NCBI RefSeq assembly: GCF_042610375.1
Contig: NZ_JBGJZL010000001.1
Coordinates: 248,001-312,000, forward strand
Direction: 5' to 3'
DNA length: 64,000 bases
Origin: CTSoil-075 sp042610375
Lineage (GTDB): Bacteria > Bacillota > Negativicutes > DSM-13327
The position numbers were made by a program, and so were the translations under genes. Position 1 is the first letter of the stretch; every line of letters begins with the position of its first letter. The notes below the pieces were generated by a model. It did not search any database, was not told the origin of the DNA, and saw only the letters and a program-made list of their open reading frames with translations. Shown here one piece after another: positions 7,640-16,695 of the stretch.

Positions 7640-8193
7640 TTTTGGAGCCCTCCTTTTACGATGTTAGCATGACCAGACACTTTTATTTTGTTCATATCTC
7701 CATCGCCTTCTATATGATCCCCTGTCATCACAATGTCATTTTGAGTTAGCAACACACTACCTGATCCATAAAAACGTTTTTCTAGACTAGACCAGCGAAT
7801 TTCTTGAGCAACAACAGTAGTTCCATCACTGGCAAGTGCCTGAACTTTCCCTACCATTACAATCTCTTTTGTCTTGCTATCGACGACTGCTTCTGGGGCT
7901 GTAATGTCAATTTTACCACCATTATCCTGATAGAAGACACCTTTAACATTTTTGAATTTCATATTTTTAGTAATGGTATCAATCTCAATTGTTTCAGAAC
8001 TGAGTTCCCATAGACGTTTACCATCTTGTTCTTCAGTAATAGAATTGCCTACATAGGATAATTTTGAGTCTGGTTCACTTGCTGCCACCTGCACTGGTTC
8101 TTTTGACGCTAATGGTTCATCCTTTAAAAAATAATACAAGCAACCAGCTAACAGTAGCGCGATACAGGCGATGATTAGGTATGTATTTTTTTT
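7636..8193 (-). CDS. lptC: LptC-like LPS export membrane anchor
   Basis: Bitopic inner-membrane protein that passes LPS from the LptBFG transporter to LptA. The product of about 185 residues has an N-terminal transmembrane segment (about 5-24) followed by an OstA-like beta-jellyroll: LSYVGNSITEEQDGKRLWELSSETIEID, KNMKFKNVKG, IDITAPEAVVDSKTKEIVMVG. Length and layout match LptC (about 190). The ATG shares ATGA with the stop codon of the upstream acyltransferase gene, and the 3' end overlaps lptA by 4 bases, so these genes are translationally coupled. Sequence similarity in the family is low, so the call rests on topology, fold pattern and position. Confidence 0.87.
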   Translation of the reverse strand, partial: KKNTYLIIACIALLLAGCLYYFLKDEPLASKEPVQVAASEPDSKLSYVGNSITEEQDGKRLWELSSETIEIDTITKNMKFKNVKGVFYQDNGGKIDITAPEAVVDSKTKEIVMVGKVQALASDGTTVVAQEIRWSSLEKRFYGSGSVLLTQNDIVMTGDHIEGDGDMNKIKVSGHANIVKGGLQK

Positions 8194-9092
8194 CATGCCT
8201 GCTCACCGTTCCTCTGCTGAGTTGGGCTAGTATTCCAACGTTTTTGAAACCATAGCCATTCATCAGGATATTTTCGAATGGTCTGTTCAATGGCGTTGTT
8301 GGTTTCTTTGCTAAATTGATAAAGATCTTCATCACTCTTACCTGTATCCCGATAATAAAGTGGCTCATGGATGATGACTTTATGACCGCCTTCTGGCTTA
8401 CGTACAATAAAGGCTGGTACAACAGGAGATTTAAATTTTTTCGCAAAAACAGCTGATCCAGTTGGAGTAGATGCCATCTTGCCCAAAAAATCAATAAACA
8501 CACCATTAGGACCTGCATCTTGGTCCGCTAATAAACCAAGGATCTTTCCCTGTTTGAGAGCTCTGGCAGCACCCAGTATTTCTGAAGTACCACGCGCAAA
8601 GATTTCGATTCCTACCATTTCTCGGTATTCGTTGAGAATTCGAGTATGTTCATCATTGGGTTGACGTTTGATGACACTCGTTAGGGGAAAACCAGTCATT
8701 GCTAAAGTTGCCCCTAGCCATTCCCAGTTTCCAATATGAGCGGTCAGCAGTACAACGCCCCTACCATGAGTCAATGCCTCATCAAGATAGTGTCGATTTT
8801 CAATCGTGATATACTTCTCTATCTTTTCAGGTGTAAGAGTCGGCATATACATGACTTCAAAAAAAGTTTTTCCTAGGTTTCCAAATAAACGTATAATGGT
8901 TTCCTCAGCGACCTTTGCAGGAAGACCTAAACAGTCTTGAATTTGACTGATGGCCCGTTTACGCTGCCGACCAGCAATACGATAATAGATTTTTCCCATC
9001 TGATTGCCTAACGATAAAACCCAAGGATAGGGTAATACGCAAACGATGCGACTAATGGTTTTCAATGCCGAATATTGCCAAGAATTAGACAT
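8193..9092 (-). CDS. lpxL: LpxL/HtrB-family lipid A acyltransferase 1
   Basis: Inner-membrane acyltransferase of the lipid A late-acyltransferase family, which adds secondary acyl chains to Kdo-lipid A. The 299-residue protein has an N-terminal hydrophobic anchor, the HxxxxE/D-type motif TAHIGNWEWLG, a conserved ADQDAGPNGVFIDFLG block, PVVPAFIVRK, and the C-terminal YPDEWLWFQKRW. The ATG at 9092 is chosen because AAAGGAGGCC stands 4 bases upstream. It follows kdsC and shares ATGA with lptC. A second, divergent copy lies at 23292-24158, so the two may add chains at different positions. Chain specificity is not readable. Confidence 0.9.
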   Translation of the reverse strand: MSNSWQYSALKTISRIVCVLPYPWVLSLGNQMGKIYYRIAGRQRKRAISQIQDCLGLPAKVAEETIIRLFGNLGKTFFEVMYMPTLTPEKIEKYITIENRHYLDEALTHGRGVVLLTAHIGNWEWLGATLAMTGFPLTSVIKRQPNDEHTRILNEYREMVGIEIFARGTSEILGAARALKQGKILGLLADQDAGPNGVFIDFLGKMASTPTGSAVFAKKFKSPVVPAFIVRKPEGGHKVIIHEPLYYRDTGKSDEDLYQFSKETNNAIEQTIRKYPDEWLWFQKRWNTSPTQQRNGEQA

Positions 9093-9105
9093 AAAGGGCC
9101 TCCTT

Positions 9106-9651
9106 TCATTGTTTGGCATCCATCACTTGATCTTGTAGATAGCCCTTAATAATTTCTTCCCATTTTCCTTGAATTTTTAGGATGTGTTCAATCACTTCCC
9201 GCACGGCACCATTCCCGCCTGGACGCTGCGTGACAAAATAAGCATGTTCTTTTACTTCAGAAACAGCATTCGCAACAGCGCATGGTAAACCGACACGAAT
9301 TAGAACTGGTAAATCATTAAGATCATCACCAACATAGGCGATTTCTTCTAATGTTAGATCATATTTAGTCATCAGATCGTCAAGAGCCTCAACTTTGCTG
9401 ATTTTCCCTTGATATACATCTGCAATATTTAGTTCAGCGCTACGGATTTCCACCATCTGGCTTCTACGGCCTGTAATGATTGCAGTCTTCAGCCCAACAT
9501 TATGAGCCAATGCAATGCCCAATCCATCTTGAGCATGGAATTTTTTCATGAGTTCGCCCTCTGTGCCAAAAATAAGTTGTCCGTTCGTGAGTACGCCATC
9601 GACGTCAAGCACGATTAACTTTATTTTTTGCTCACGGATTTCATTATCCAT
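9106..9651 (-). CDS. kdsC: KdsC, Kdo-8-phosphate phosphatase
   Basis: HAD-family phosphatase that dephosphorylates 3-deoxy-D-manno-octulosonate 8-phosphate to Kdo in the cytoplasm. The 181-residue product has the catalytic LDVDGVLTNGQL motif near residue 15-26, AIITGRRS (motif II), the K-S-K-type region QGKISKVEALDDL, and VGDDLNDLPVL (metal-binding motif). A cap domain is absent, as usual for this tetrameric family. The ATG at 9651 has GAGGAG 7 bases upstream; the in-frame codons further 5' lack a ribosome site. kdsA and kdsB are immediately upstream. The isomerase kdsD is not in this window. Confidence 0.93.
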   Translation of the reverse strand: MDNEIREQKIKLIVLDVDGVLTNGQLIFGTEGELMKKFHAQDGLGIALAHNVGLKTAIITGRRSQMVEIRSAELNIADVYQGKISKVEALDDLMTKYDLTLEEIAYVGDDLNDLPVLIRVGLPCAVANAVSEVKEHAYFVTQRPGGNGAVREVIEHILKIQGKWEEIIKGYLQDQVMDAKQ

Positions 9652-9715
9652 TATACCACTCCTCAAGGTAATAAGTCAGCAAGGTGGATAATACCAATTA
9701 ATCATTGACTACACC

Positions 9716-10540
9716 TTACTTATGCTTTCTTACTACATGATCAATGGCTTGTACATCTTTTAATAAAGCCTCCAATTGATCAAGGTACATCATATTAGGA
9801 CCATCTGATAAGGCTTCTGCAGGGTTGTCATGGACTTCCATAAACAGCATATCAATACCCGTCGCAACAGCTGCCCGAGTCAAATAAGGTACAAATTCAC
9901 GTTGCCCACTGGAAGTCGCACCTGCACCACCTGGCAATTGAACACTATGAGTGGCGTCAAAAACGATTGGATAACCAAAAGAACGCATAATTGCTAAGGA
10001 ACGCATGTCTGTCACCAGGTTATTATAGCCAAAACTTGCTCCTCGTTCTGTTAATAAAATATTTTCATTCCCTGCTTCGCGCATTTTTGCAATGACATGC
10101 TGCATATCATTAGGAGCAAGAAACTGACCTTTTTTTACATTGATAACTTTACCGGTAGTTGCTGCTTGATATAATAAATCAGTCTGCCTGCATAGAAAAG
10201 CTGGTATTTGTAAAATATCCAGCACCTCAGCTGCTGGTTCAATTTGAGTCACACAATGAATATCACTCACAACAGGTACGCCTAATTCTTGCTTGATCTG
10301 GTTGATGATGTTAAGCCCTTCTGTAAGTCCTGGACCGCGGAAAGAAGAATATGAGGATCGATTTGCTTTATCAAAAGACGCCTTAAAAATATAAGGGATA
10401 CCAAGGCGATCCGTAATTTCCTTAATGCCGCGACCAATCTTTAGAGTACGTTCCAGACCTTCAATGACGCAAGGCCCTGCAATAAGAGCAATAGGATTTT
10501 GTCCGCCTACGGTAATGGAACCAATATTAACAGTATTCAT
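9716..10540 (-). CDS. kdsA: KdsA, Kdo-8-phosphate synthase
   Basis: Condenses arabinose 5-phosphate with phosphoenolpyruvate to Kdo 8-phosphate in the cytoplasm. The 274-residue protein shows the family blocks AGPCVIEG, FKASFDKANRSS, GLTEGLNIINQIKQELGVPVVSDIH, NVKKGQFLAPNDM, LTERGASFGYNNLVTDMRSL, FDATHSVQLPGG and FMEVHDNPAEALSDGPN. It has asparagine in the VKKGQF-adjacent NVKKGQF position, typical of metal-independent KdsA; the metal-dependent type has cysteine in the early AGPC block, which is also present here, so metal dependence is left open. AGGAGGG precedes ATG. It lies between kdsB and kdsC. Confidence 0.95.
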   Translation of the reverse strand: MNTVNIGSITVGGQNPIALIAGPCVIEGLERTLKIGRGIKEITDRLGIPYIFKASFDKANRSSYSSFRGPGLTEGLNIINQIKQELGVPVVSDIHCVTQIEPAAEVLDILQIPAFLCRQTDLLYQAATTGKVINVKKGQFLAPNDMQHVIAKMREAGNENILLTERGASFGYNNLVTDMRSLAIMRSFGYPIVFDATHSVQLPGGAGATSSGQREFVPYLTRAAVATGIDMLFMEVHDNPAEALSDGPNMMYLDQLEALLKDVQAIDHVVRKHK

Positions 10541-10559
10541 AGAAAACCCTCCTGATTTT

Positions 10560-11285
10560 TTATTGTTTTTTCAGTATCTGATTGACTTTTTCTAGATCTT
10601 CCATAGTATCCACACCAATTGATTTAAAATTTGTTTGGAGGACTTTGATCCGATAGCCATGTTCTAAGGCTCGTAACTGTTCTAAGGATTCTGTCTGTTC
10701 AAGAGGTGTTGGGGTTAAATTGGCGTAGGTTAATAAAAAATCCCGACGATAAGCATAAATACCGATATGTTTATAGATCGGCACACCTACATCGTTACGG
10801 GGAAAAGGAATCACTGAACGAGAAAAATAAAGTGCATAACCTTGTAGATCGGTCACGACTTTCACAGCACCTGGAGTATTATATTCACTTTCATCCATCT
10901 CAGTCATCAAAGTTGCCATCTGCAGATCTTGGTTATCATCAAAGGCATTTGCCAACTGATCAATGATTTCCGGTGGAATCAAAGGTTCATCGCCTTGGAC
11001 ATTAATAATTAAATCAATTTCGGGGAAGTTTTCTGCGACTTCGGCTAAACGGTCAGTGCCTGTTAGATGGTCAGGTGAAGTCATCATCGCTTTTCCGCCA
11101 AAGTTTTCAATGCTCTCATAGACTAATTGATGATCCGTTGCTACAATCACTTGCTTTGGTCTCTTAGCAAGGCTCGCTCTTTCATAGACATGCTGGATCA
11201 TAGGTTTGCCAGCAATCTCTGCCAGAGGTTTCCCTGGTAATCGCGTCGAGGAATATCGGGCTGGAATGACACATAGAATATTCAT
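10560..11285 (-). CDS. kdsB: KdsB, CMP-Kdo synthetase
   Basis: Activates Kdo as CMP-Kdo for transfer by WaaA. The 241-residue product begins MNILCVIPARYSSTRLPGKPL, the nucleotidyltransferase signature, then KPMIQHVYERA, VQGDEPLIPPEII, HIGIYAYRRDFLL and LEQTESLEQLRALEHGYRI, all diagnostic of KdsB. The ATG at 11285 is preferred: AATGGAGGT lies 6 bases upstream and the protein then starts exactly at the conserved strand. It follows lpxK with a 17-base gap and precedes kdsA by 19 bases in the same operon. Confidence 0.95.
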   Translation of the reverse strand: MNILCVIPARYSSTRLPGKPLAEIAGKPMIQHVYERASLAKRPKQVIVATDHQLVYESIENFGGKAMMTSPDHLTGTDRLAEVAENFPEIDLIINVQGDEPLIPPEIIDQLANAFDDNQDLQMATLMTEMDESEYNTPGAVKVVTDLQGYALYFSRSVIPFPRNDVGVPIYKHIGIYAYRRDFLLTYANLTPTPLEQTESLEQLRALEHGYRIKVLQTNFKSIGVDTMEDLEKVNQILKKQ

Positions 11286-11302
11286 CAAAATACCTCCATT
11301 CA

Positions 11303-12457
11303 CTATCGATTCGTTTCTTCCGCTACTTTTTTAATGAGTTCCATTAAATCTTCATATCCTTCTGTAAAATGCACAGCAATGCTCAGAACATAGAGGGGAA
11401 GTTGCCGATCAGAATGAATAAATTCAGCTGGAATTTTGACAGCATCTTTTTCCGTGGTAATAAGGGCATAAGCGTGTTCTTCTACTCCCCGCTGCATAAT
11501 TTCTTGCATTTCTGCCATTGTATAATCATGATGGTCAGCATAACGCACACCACAAACCTCTGCTACTCCAATATCCAGTATTGTTTGCTCAAAAGAAGAA
11601 GGATTTCCAATGGCTGATAGAGCCATAACTTTTTTGTTACGAATGGTTTCTAAGGCTACATTTGTAATACGCAGTCCTTTATACCATTCTTCGATTTCAA
11701 CAAAACACTTGGGTTGATGGATACTTTCGACAACCAGAGCTTTGTCATTATAACGAGCCAAGGTACTGTGAATCAAATCTCGAGCACCATCATTGGACTG
11801 GTCAACCTTCGTTAATAAGAAAGCCTGGGCCCGCGCTAAGTTGGACAATGGCTCCCGCAAGGTCCCTCGCGGTAACAAGAAATTGTTCCCAAACATATTT
11901 AAGGCGTCAATTAAAACAATATCCAAGTCTCTTGCTAGTTGCCAATGCTGGTAACCATCATCTAAGATAATAACCTCAGCTTTCAATTGATTGACAGCAT
12001 ACTCGCCAGTAATAATGCGATTTCTCCCAATCACGACTGGTATACCCGGTAAACTCTTAGCGAGCAAATAGGCTTCATCTCCGGCCTCAGTCACAGTCAT
12101 ATAGATTTTATTTCCATCAGAGACCAGACCGACTTGCCCATCCCAACCAGCACGATAACCGCGATTAAGGATCACGACACGATATCCCATATCCCGGATA
12201 ATGGTTGCTAAGCGTTGGGCGGTGGGAGTTTTACCAGTACCACCCACCGTAATATTGCCTAAACTAATCACTTGACAATTTAGTTTATGTTGTTTTAACA
12301 CACCATATCTATATAAATAAAGTTTAACCCTGACACCTAGGCCATATATCACTGAGAAAATGCGCAATAATCCCAGCAGAAATACTGCTAGGATGCCAGG
12401 TTCTTCACCATGTACTAATTTGTATAAATAAATTTGAAATGTTTCACTTTGGCGCAT
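11303..12457 (-). CDS. lpxK: LpxK, tetraacyldisaccharide 4'-kinase
   Basis: Inner-membrane kinase that phosphorylates the 4' position of the lipid A disaccharide precursor to give lipid IVA. The 384-residue protein has an N-terminal membrane helix (about 22-45), the P-loop SLGNITVGGTGKTPTAQRL (about 66-84), RGYRAG, the DDGYQHWQLARDLDIVLIDA motif with catalytic aspartates, and LPRGTLREPLSNL. It is longer than E. coli LpxK (328), mainly at both ends. The ribosome site AAAGGCGG is moderate. Adjacent genes are waaA upstream and kdsB downstream. Confidence 0.93.
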   Translation of the reverse strand: MRQSETFQIYLYKLVHGEEPGILAVFLLGLLRIFSVIYGLGVRVKLYLYRYGVLKQHKLNCQVISLGNITVGGTGKTPTAQRLATIIRDMGYRVVILNRGYRAGWDGQVGLVSDGNKIYMTVTEAGDEAYLLAKSLPGIPVVIGRNRIITGEYAVNQLKAEVIILDDGYQHWQLARDLDIVLIDALNMFGNNFLLPRGTLREPLSNLARAQAFLLTKVDQSNDGARDLIHSTLARYNDKALVVESIHQPKCFVEIEEWYKGLRITNVALETIRNKKVMALSAIGNPSSFEQTILDIGVAEVCGVRYADHHDYTMAEMQEIMQRGVEEHAYALITTEKDAVKIPAEFIHSDRQLPLYVLSIAVHFTEGYEDLMELIKKVAEETNR

Positions 12458-12485
12458 AGTTGTTCCGCCTTTTATTAGATTTACA

Positions 12486-13772
12486 TTATTGTAGAATTTC
12501 TTGTAAATAAATCATACTATTTCGCGCAGCCCCACCATTTTCTTCAATAATTTTCAGTGTTTCTCGCGACATCTGAAGGCGTACTTCTTCATGATCTAAA
12601 ATATATACAATTTTCTCTGTTAACGTCGTTTCATCAGTCACGGTCATACAAGCTTCCCGTTTCGAAAACAAAGCATAGGTATCTTTAAAATTAAACATGT
12701 GAGGTCCAACTAAAATAGGTTTACCATGAGCTGCTGGTTCAAGAATATTGTGCCCTCCATGAGCAACCAGACTGCCACCTACATAAACAATCGTTCCTAC
12801 ACTATAGATTTTTCCGAGTTCACCAATGGTATCTAGTAGAACAATATCATGGTTGTTATTGTTAATTTTCAGTAATTCTGTACGGCGAAGAGCCAGAAAA
12901 CCAAAGCTACTCGCTAATTCAATTAGTTCATCGACTCGCATGATATCTCGAGGTGCAATGATTACTTTAGTGTTTGGAAAACGTTTCTTTATTTTTTTCA
13001 ATGCAGTCAATAAAATTTCTTCTTCCCCTTTATGAGTGCTGCCAGCAACTAATACTGGGAAAGTTTCTGCAAAGCCCATCTGCTTAAACAAAATATTTTT
13101 TTCCTCGACTGTGACACTTGTATAATTTTGATCAAATTTAGTATTACCAGTCACGACAACCCGATTAGGATTAGCTCCTAGACGAATCACATACTGGGCA
13201 TCAATTGTTGACTGCATACAAAATTTATCGACTGTGTCTAGCATTCCTTTAAGTATACTGCCTAAATAGCGATAACGCTCCACGCTTTTATCACTAATTC
13301 TACCATTGACCATCATCACTGGAATAGAAAAATGAGACATCGCTCGTAAAAAGTTAGGCCATAGTTCTGTTTCTACCATTAAGAATACACTAGGACGAAT
13401 CCGTTTGACTACACCATAACTGATCAAAGGCAAATCAAGGGGAAAGAAAATAATGCTATCAGCATCCGTAATAATTCTTTTCGCCATGGCATATCCAGTT
13501 GCAGTGACAACAGATACTAACACTGGTTTATTGGGGAACGTTCGGCGCATTTCTTTTATAATTGGACTTGCAGCAACAATTTCGCCAACTGAAGCAGCGT
13601 GTAACCAAATACAATCTTTCTTAGCGACTAGTTCCACATCTTCATTAGGTAGAAAACCAAAACTCTGCGCTAAGCGTTGACCAAAACCTTTCTCCCGAAT
13701 CAAGCGCATAATAAAAGCTGGAGTAGCTAGCACAACAAGTATTACTGCTAATATGTTGTAAAGAACATGCAT
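12486..13772 (-). CDS. waaA: WaaA/KdtA, Kdo transferase
   Basis: Inner-membrane glycosyltransferase (GT30) adding Kdo from CMP-Kdo to lipid IVA. The 428-residue product has an N-terminal membrane anchor (about 1-22), IWLHAASVGEIVAASPIIKEMR with the conserved catalytic glutamate in SVGE, MVETELWPNFL, NGRISDKS, VAGSTHKGEEE, and VGGSLVAHGGHNILEPAAHGKPI in the nucleotide-sugar domain. AAGGGG precedes the ATG. Whether it adds one or two Kdo residues cannot be read. The genes for its donor (kdsA, kdsB, kdsC) and acceptor (lpxB, lpxK) are beside it. Confidence 0.95.
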   Translation of the reverse strand: MHVLYNILAVILVVLATPAFIMRLIREKGFGQRLAQSFGFLPNEDVELVAKKDCIWLHAASVGEIVAASPIIKEMRRTFPNKPVLVSVVTATGYAMAKRIITDADSIIFFPLDLPLISYGVVKRIRPSVFLMVETELWPNFLRAMSHFSIPVMMVNGRISDKSVERYRYLGSILKGMLDTVDKFCMQSTIDAQYVIRLGANPNRVVVTGNTKFDQNYTSVTVEEKNILFKQMGFAETFPVLVAGSTHKGEEEILLTALKKIKKRFPNTKVIIAPRDIMRVDELIELASSFGFLALRRTELLKINNNNHDIVLLDTIGELGKIYSVGTIVYVGGSLVAHGGHNILEPAAHGKPILVGPHMFNFKDTYALFSKREACMTVTDETTLTEKIVYILDHEEVRLQMSRETLKIIEENGGAARNSMIYLQEILQ

Positions 13773-13801
13773 ATCAGATACCCCTTTTTTTAACTTTCCC
13801 C

Positions 13802-15526
13802 TTACTTACTTTGAAACTGAACTTGATATAACTTACTATATAAGCCCGCAGATGCGATTAGTTCATCATGTGTACCTTGCTCTACAATTTTCCCTCGCTC
13901 CATCACAACGATCATATCAGCTCGTTTGACAGTAGATAATCGATGGGCAATGACAAAAGAAGTTCGACCAATCATTAACTTATCTACGGCTTGTTGAACC
14001 AATTTTTCACTTTCTGCATCTAATGCAGAAGTCGCCTCATCAAGAATCAAGATTCTTGGATTTTTCAAAATAGCTCTCGCTATGGAAATACGTTGCCGCT
14101 GACCGCCAGAAAGTTTTGAACCACGTTCACCAATTTGTGTGTCATAGCCATCAGGCATATCCATGATAAATTGATGGGCATTTGCAGCTTTCGCAGCAGC
14201 AATAATTTCATCTCGGCCGGCCTCTAAATTACCATACAAAATATTATTATAAACACTACCATTAAATAATACTGTTTCTTGAGGAACAATACCAACTTGT
14301 TCACGCAAAGATTTTAGAGTAATTGTTTTGATATCAATGCCATCAATGGTAATATTCCCCGCAATCGGATCATAGAATCTTGGAATGAGATTGGCAATGG
14401 TTGTTTTTCCTGCCCCACTCGGTCCAACGATCGCTACGACCTGTCCTGGCTTGACTTCTAGTTGAATTTGGTTTAAAGCTGGTTCACCTGGTTTATATTC
14501 AAAGGTAAGCTGGTTAAATGTTACATAACCATCAATTTGTTCTAATACTTTGGCACCAGGCATATCTTGAATTTCTGGTTGGGTATCGAGAACATCAAAT
14601 ACCCGTTGAGCGGCTGCTAAGGCTTTTTGTATATTTCCATACACGCGACTCAAACGTTTAATAGGATTGGATAAATTGACAGCATACACTAAAAAAGCAA
14701 TCAAAGAACCAGCTGTCAAATTATTATTAATGACTTCTCGTCCACCATACCAGATAATCATGGTAATTCCAATCGCAGCCACAAACTCAATAATGGGCGT
14801 AAGCGTCGCCATAATTTGAGAGTTTTTCATTTGGGCACGAAAATTTTGATGATTTTCTTTTTTAAAACGTTCAATTTCATATTCTTCGCGGGCAAAGGAT
14901 TTAATCACTCGCACCGATGAAATACTTTCTTGTAAAACGGATGTAATATCAGCCGCACGTTCTTGTATCAACGCACTGGATTTGCGCAGTTTTTTCCCAA
15001 AGATATTCATAGTTTGTCCAACTAAAGGAGCTGTTACCAACGTCAAAAGAGATAACTGCCAATGAAGATAGAACATAGCGCCTAATGAACCAATTAAAGT
15101 CATGCCTTCCGTAACCAGTTCAATCATGCTTTCAACGAGAGCACCTTGAACAGCCGCCACGTCATTTGTAATATAACTCATCAGCTGACCAGTCTGACGT
15201 TTTTCATAATAAGATAAGGATAATCGTTGTAAATGCCGATACACAGCTTCGCGAATATCAATAATAACCTTTTGTCCAATATAAGACATCAAATAAGTTT
15301 GTCCGAAAAAAAAGATTCCTCGCAAGAAAAATACAACAACAATCCCACTTGCAATGGTATTAAGCATCGACATATCTTTGCTTGCCAATACTTGGTCAAT
15401 AATATCCCGTAAGATCCACGGTACATATAGATTGGCACTAGCTGCAAGGATAATACAGATAATCGCCACTACCATACGCTGTAAATAAGGTTTGATATAT
15501 TTCAAGAGGCGCATATAGATTGTCAT
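13802..15526 (-). CDS. msbA: MsbA-like lipid A flippase, ABC exporter
   Basis: Homodimeric ABC exporter that flips lipid A-core across the inner membrane before Lpt takes over. The 574-residue protein has six transmembrane helices in about 1-300 and an ATPase domain (about 335-574) with Walker A GPSGAGKTTI, Q-loop VPQETVLF, signature LSGGQRQRISIARAIL, Walker B ILILDEATSALD and the switch AHRLSTVKRAD. It overlaps the stop codon of lpxB by 4 bases and has AGGAGGT ahead of ATG. Family resemblance alone would allow a drug exporter, but its place between lpxB and waaA supports MsbA. Confidence 0.92.
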   Translation of the reverse strand: MTIYMRLLKYIKPYLQRMVVAIICIILAASANLYVPWILRDIIDQVLASKDMSMLNTIASGIVVVFFLRGIFFFGQTYLMSYIGQKVIIDIREAVYRHLQRLSLSYYEKRQTGQLMSYITNDVAAVQGALVESMIELVTEGMTLIGSLGAMFYLHWQLSLLTLVTAPLVGQTMNIFGKKLRKSSALIQERAADITSVLQESISSVRVIKSFAREEYEIERFKKENHQNFRAQMKNSQIMATLTPIIEFVAAIGITMIIWYGGREVINNNLTAGSLIAFLVYAVNLSNPIKRLSRVYGNIQKALAAAQRVFDVLDTQPEIQDMPGAKVLEQIDGYVTFNQLTFEYKPGEPALNQIQLEVKPGQVVAIVGPSGAGKTTIANLIPRFYDPIAGNITIDGIDIKTITLKSLREQVGIVPQETVLFNGSVYNNILYGNLEAGRDEIIAAAKAANAHQFIMDMPDGYDTQIGERGSKLSGGQRQRISIARAILKNPRILILDEATSALDAESEKLVQQAVDKLMIGRTSFVIAHRLSTVKRADMIVVMERGKIVEQGTHDELIASAGLYSKLYQVQFQSK

Positions 15527-16674
15527 TTACTACCTCCTACTGGGCTACGAGCAACTGCCAAAATTTCATGCGCTACCCGTTCGACGGCACCTGGACTACC
15601 TAACTTCTCTCGCATCTCAGCTAAGTCTTGAAGGATGGTATTACGCACATTGGAATCAACTAGAATTGGCATTGTCTCCTTAGCAATATTGTCCGCATTG
15701 ACGGCATATTGCAATAGCTCAGGTACAATTTTTCGACCTGCAACAATATTAGGCAAACTAATATGAGGAATTTTAATTACAATCTTACCTAAAAAATAAC
15801 TTAGGGCTGCTACTTTATAAATAACAACTGTAGGTAGATTTAAAATGGCGGCTTCAAGAGTAACAGTTCCAGATGCAGCAATCGCAACATCAGCTATATT
15901 CATTAAGTCATATGTGTTATCGTGTGTTAAAATAACTGGAACATGATACTGATTTATCATATCTTGAATCATTTCCCGGGAAATTGTCGAAGCAACAGGT
16001 AAGAAAAATTGACAATTCGGTACTTGTTTCACTATTTTTTCAGCTGTTTCAAGCATCACAGGTAACAAATTCACAATTTCTTGTTGACGACTGCCAGGCA
16101 ACAGAAGTACGACAGGTTCTTTTGGACGTGCCCCAAAATAGTGATAGGCCTCATCCTTGTCCATCGTAGTCTTGACAATATCAAGTAGTGGATGACCTAC
16201 AAAAGTTACCTTCGCGCCCGCTTCACGATACACATCAACTTCAAAAGGAAAAATGGCCGCCACTTTCTCTACTGTTTCGGCCACCTCTTTTGCTCTCCCC
16301 CGTCCCCATGCCCATACTTTGGGACAGATATAGGATATGACTGGAATTCCTTTTTGTTTCGCAATTTTAGCCAGGCGTATATTAAAGCCATGATAATCAA
16401 TAATTACAAGTACGTCAGGGCGTTCACGTTCCATCAGCTCGCCTAAAGTATCGCGTAATCTAAATAACTTAGGTAAGTTTTTCACTATTTCAACAAACCC
16501 AATCACACCTAAATCAGCAATATCATATACGATATCTACACCAGCCGCCCTCATAGCTTTCCCACCCATACCAAATATCTTACTATCTGGTTGTATGTTT
16601 TTTAAAGCACGGGCTACACTTGCCCCATGTAGGTCGCCTGATGCTTCACCTACTGAAATCATGATTTTACACAT
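15523..16674 (-). CDS. lpxB: LpxB, lipid A disaccharide synthase
   Basis: Membrane-associated GT19 glycosyltransferase that joins UDP-diacylglucosamine and lipid X to the lipid A disaccharide. The 383-residue product starts with ISVGEASGDLHGASVARAL, then MGGKAMRAAGVDIVYDI, IDYHGFNIRLAKIAKQKGIPVISYICPKVWAWGRGRA, FEVDVYREAGAKVTFVGHPLLD, LLLPGSRQQEI and AIAASGTVTLEAAILNLPTVVIYK, the full set of LpxB blocks. GGAGG stands 7 bases before ATG. It follows lpxI, which makes one substrate, and shares ATGA with msbA. Confidence 0.96.
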   Translation of the reverse strand: MCKIMISVGEASGDLHGASVARALKNIQPDSKIFGMGGKAMRAAGVDIVYDIADLGVIGFVEIVKNLPKLFRLRDTLGELMERERPDVLVIIDYHGFNIRLAKIAKQKGIPVISYICPKVWAWGRGRAKEVAETVEKVAAIFPFEVDVYREAGAKVTFVGHPLLDIVKTTMDKDEAYHYFGARPKEPVVLLLPGSRQQEIVNLLPVMLETAEKIVKQVPNCQFFLPVASTISREMIQDMINQYHVPVILTHDNTYDLMNIADVAIAASGTVTLEAAILNLPTVVIYKVAALSYFLGKIVIKIPHISLPNIVAGRKIVPELLQYAVNADNIAKETMPILVDSNVRNTILQDLAEMREKLGSPGAVERVAHEILAVARSPVGGSK

Positions 16675-16695
16675 AAGCAGCCTCCATCACTCTTT

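Noticed and set aside
8117..8518. 133-codon minus-strand frame overlapping lpxL and lptC
   Set aside because: It is out of frame with two recognisable genes and has low-complexity, non-protein-like composition.
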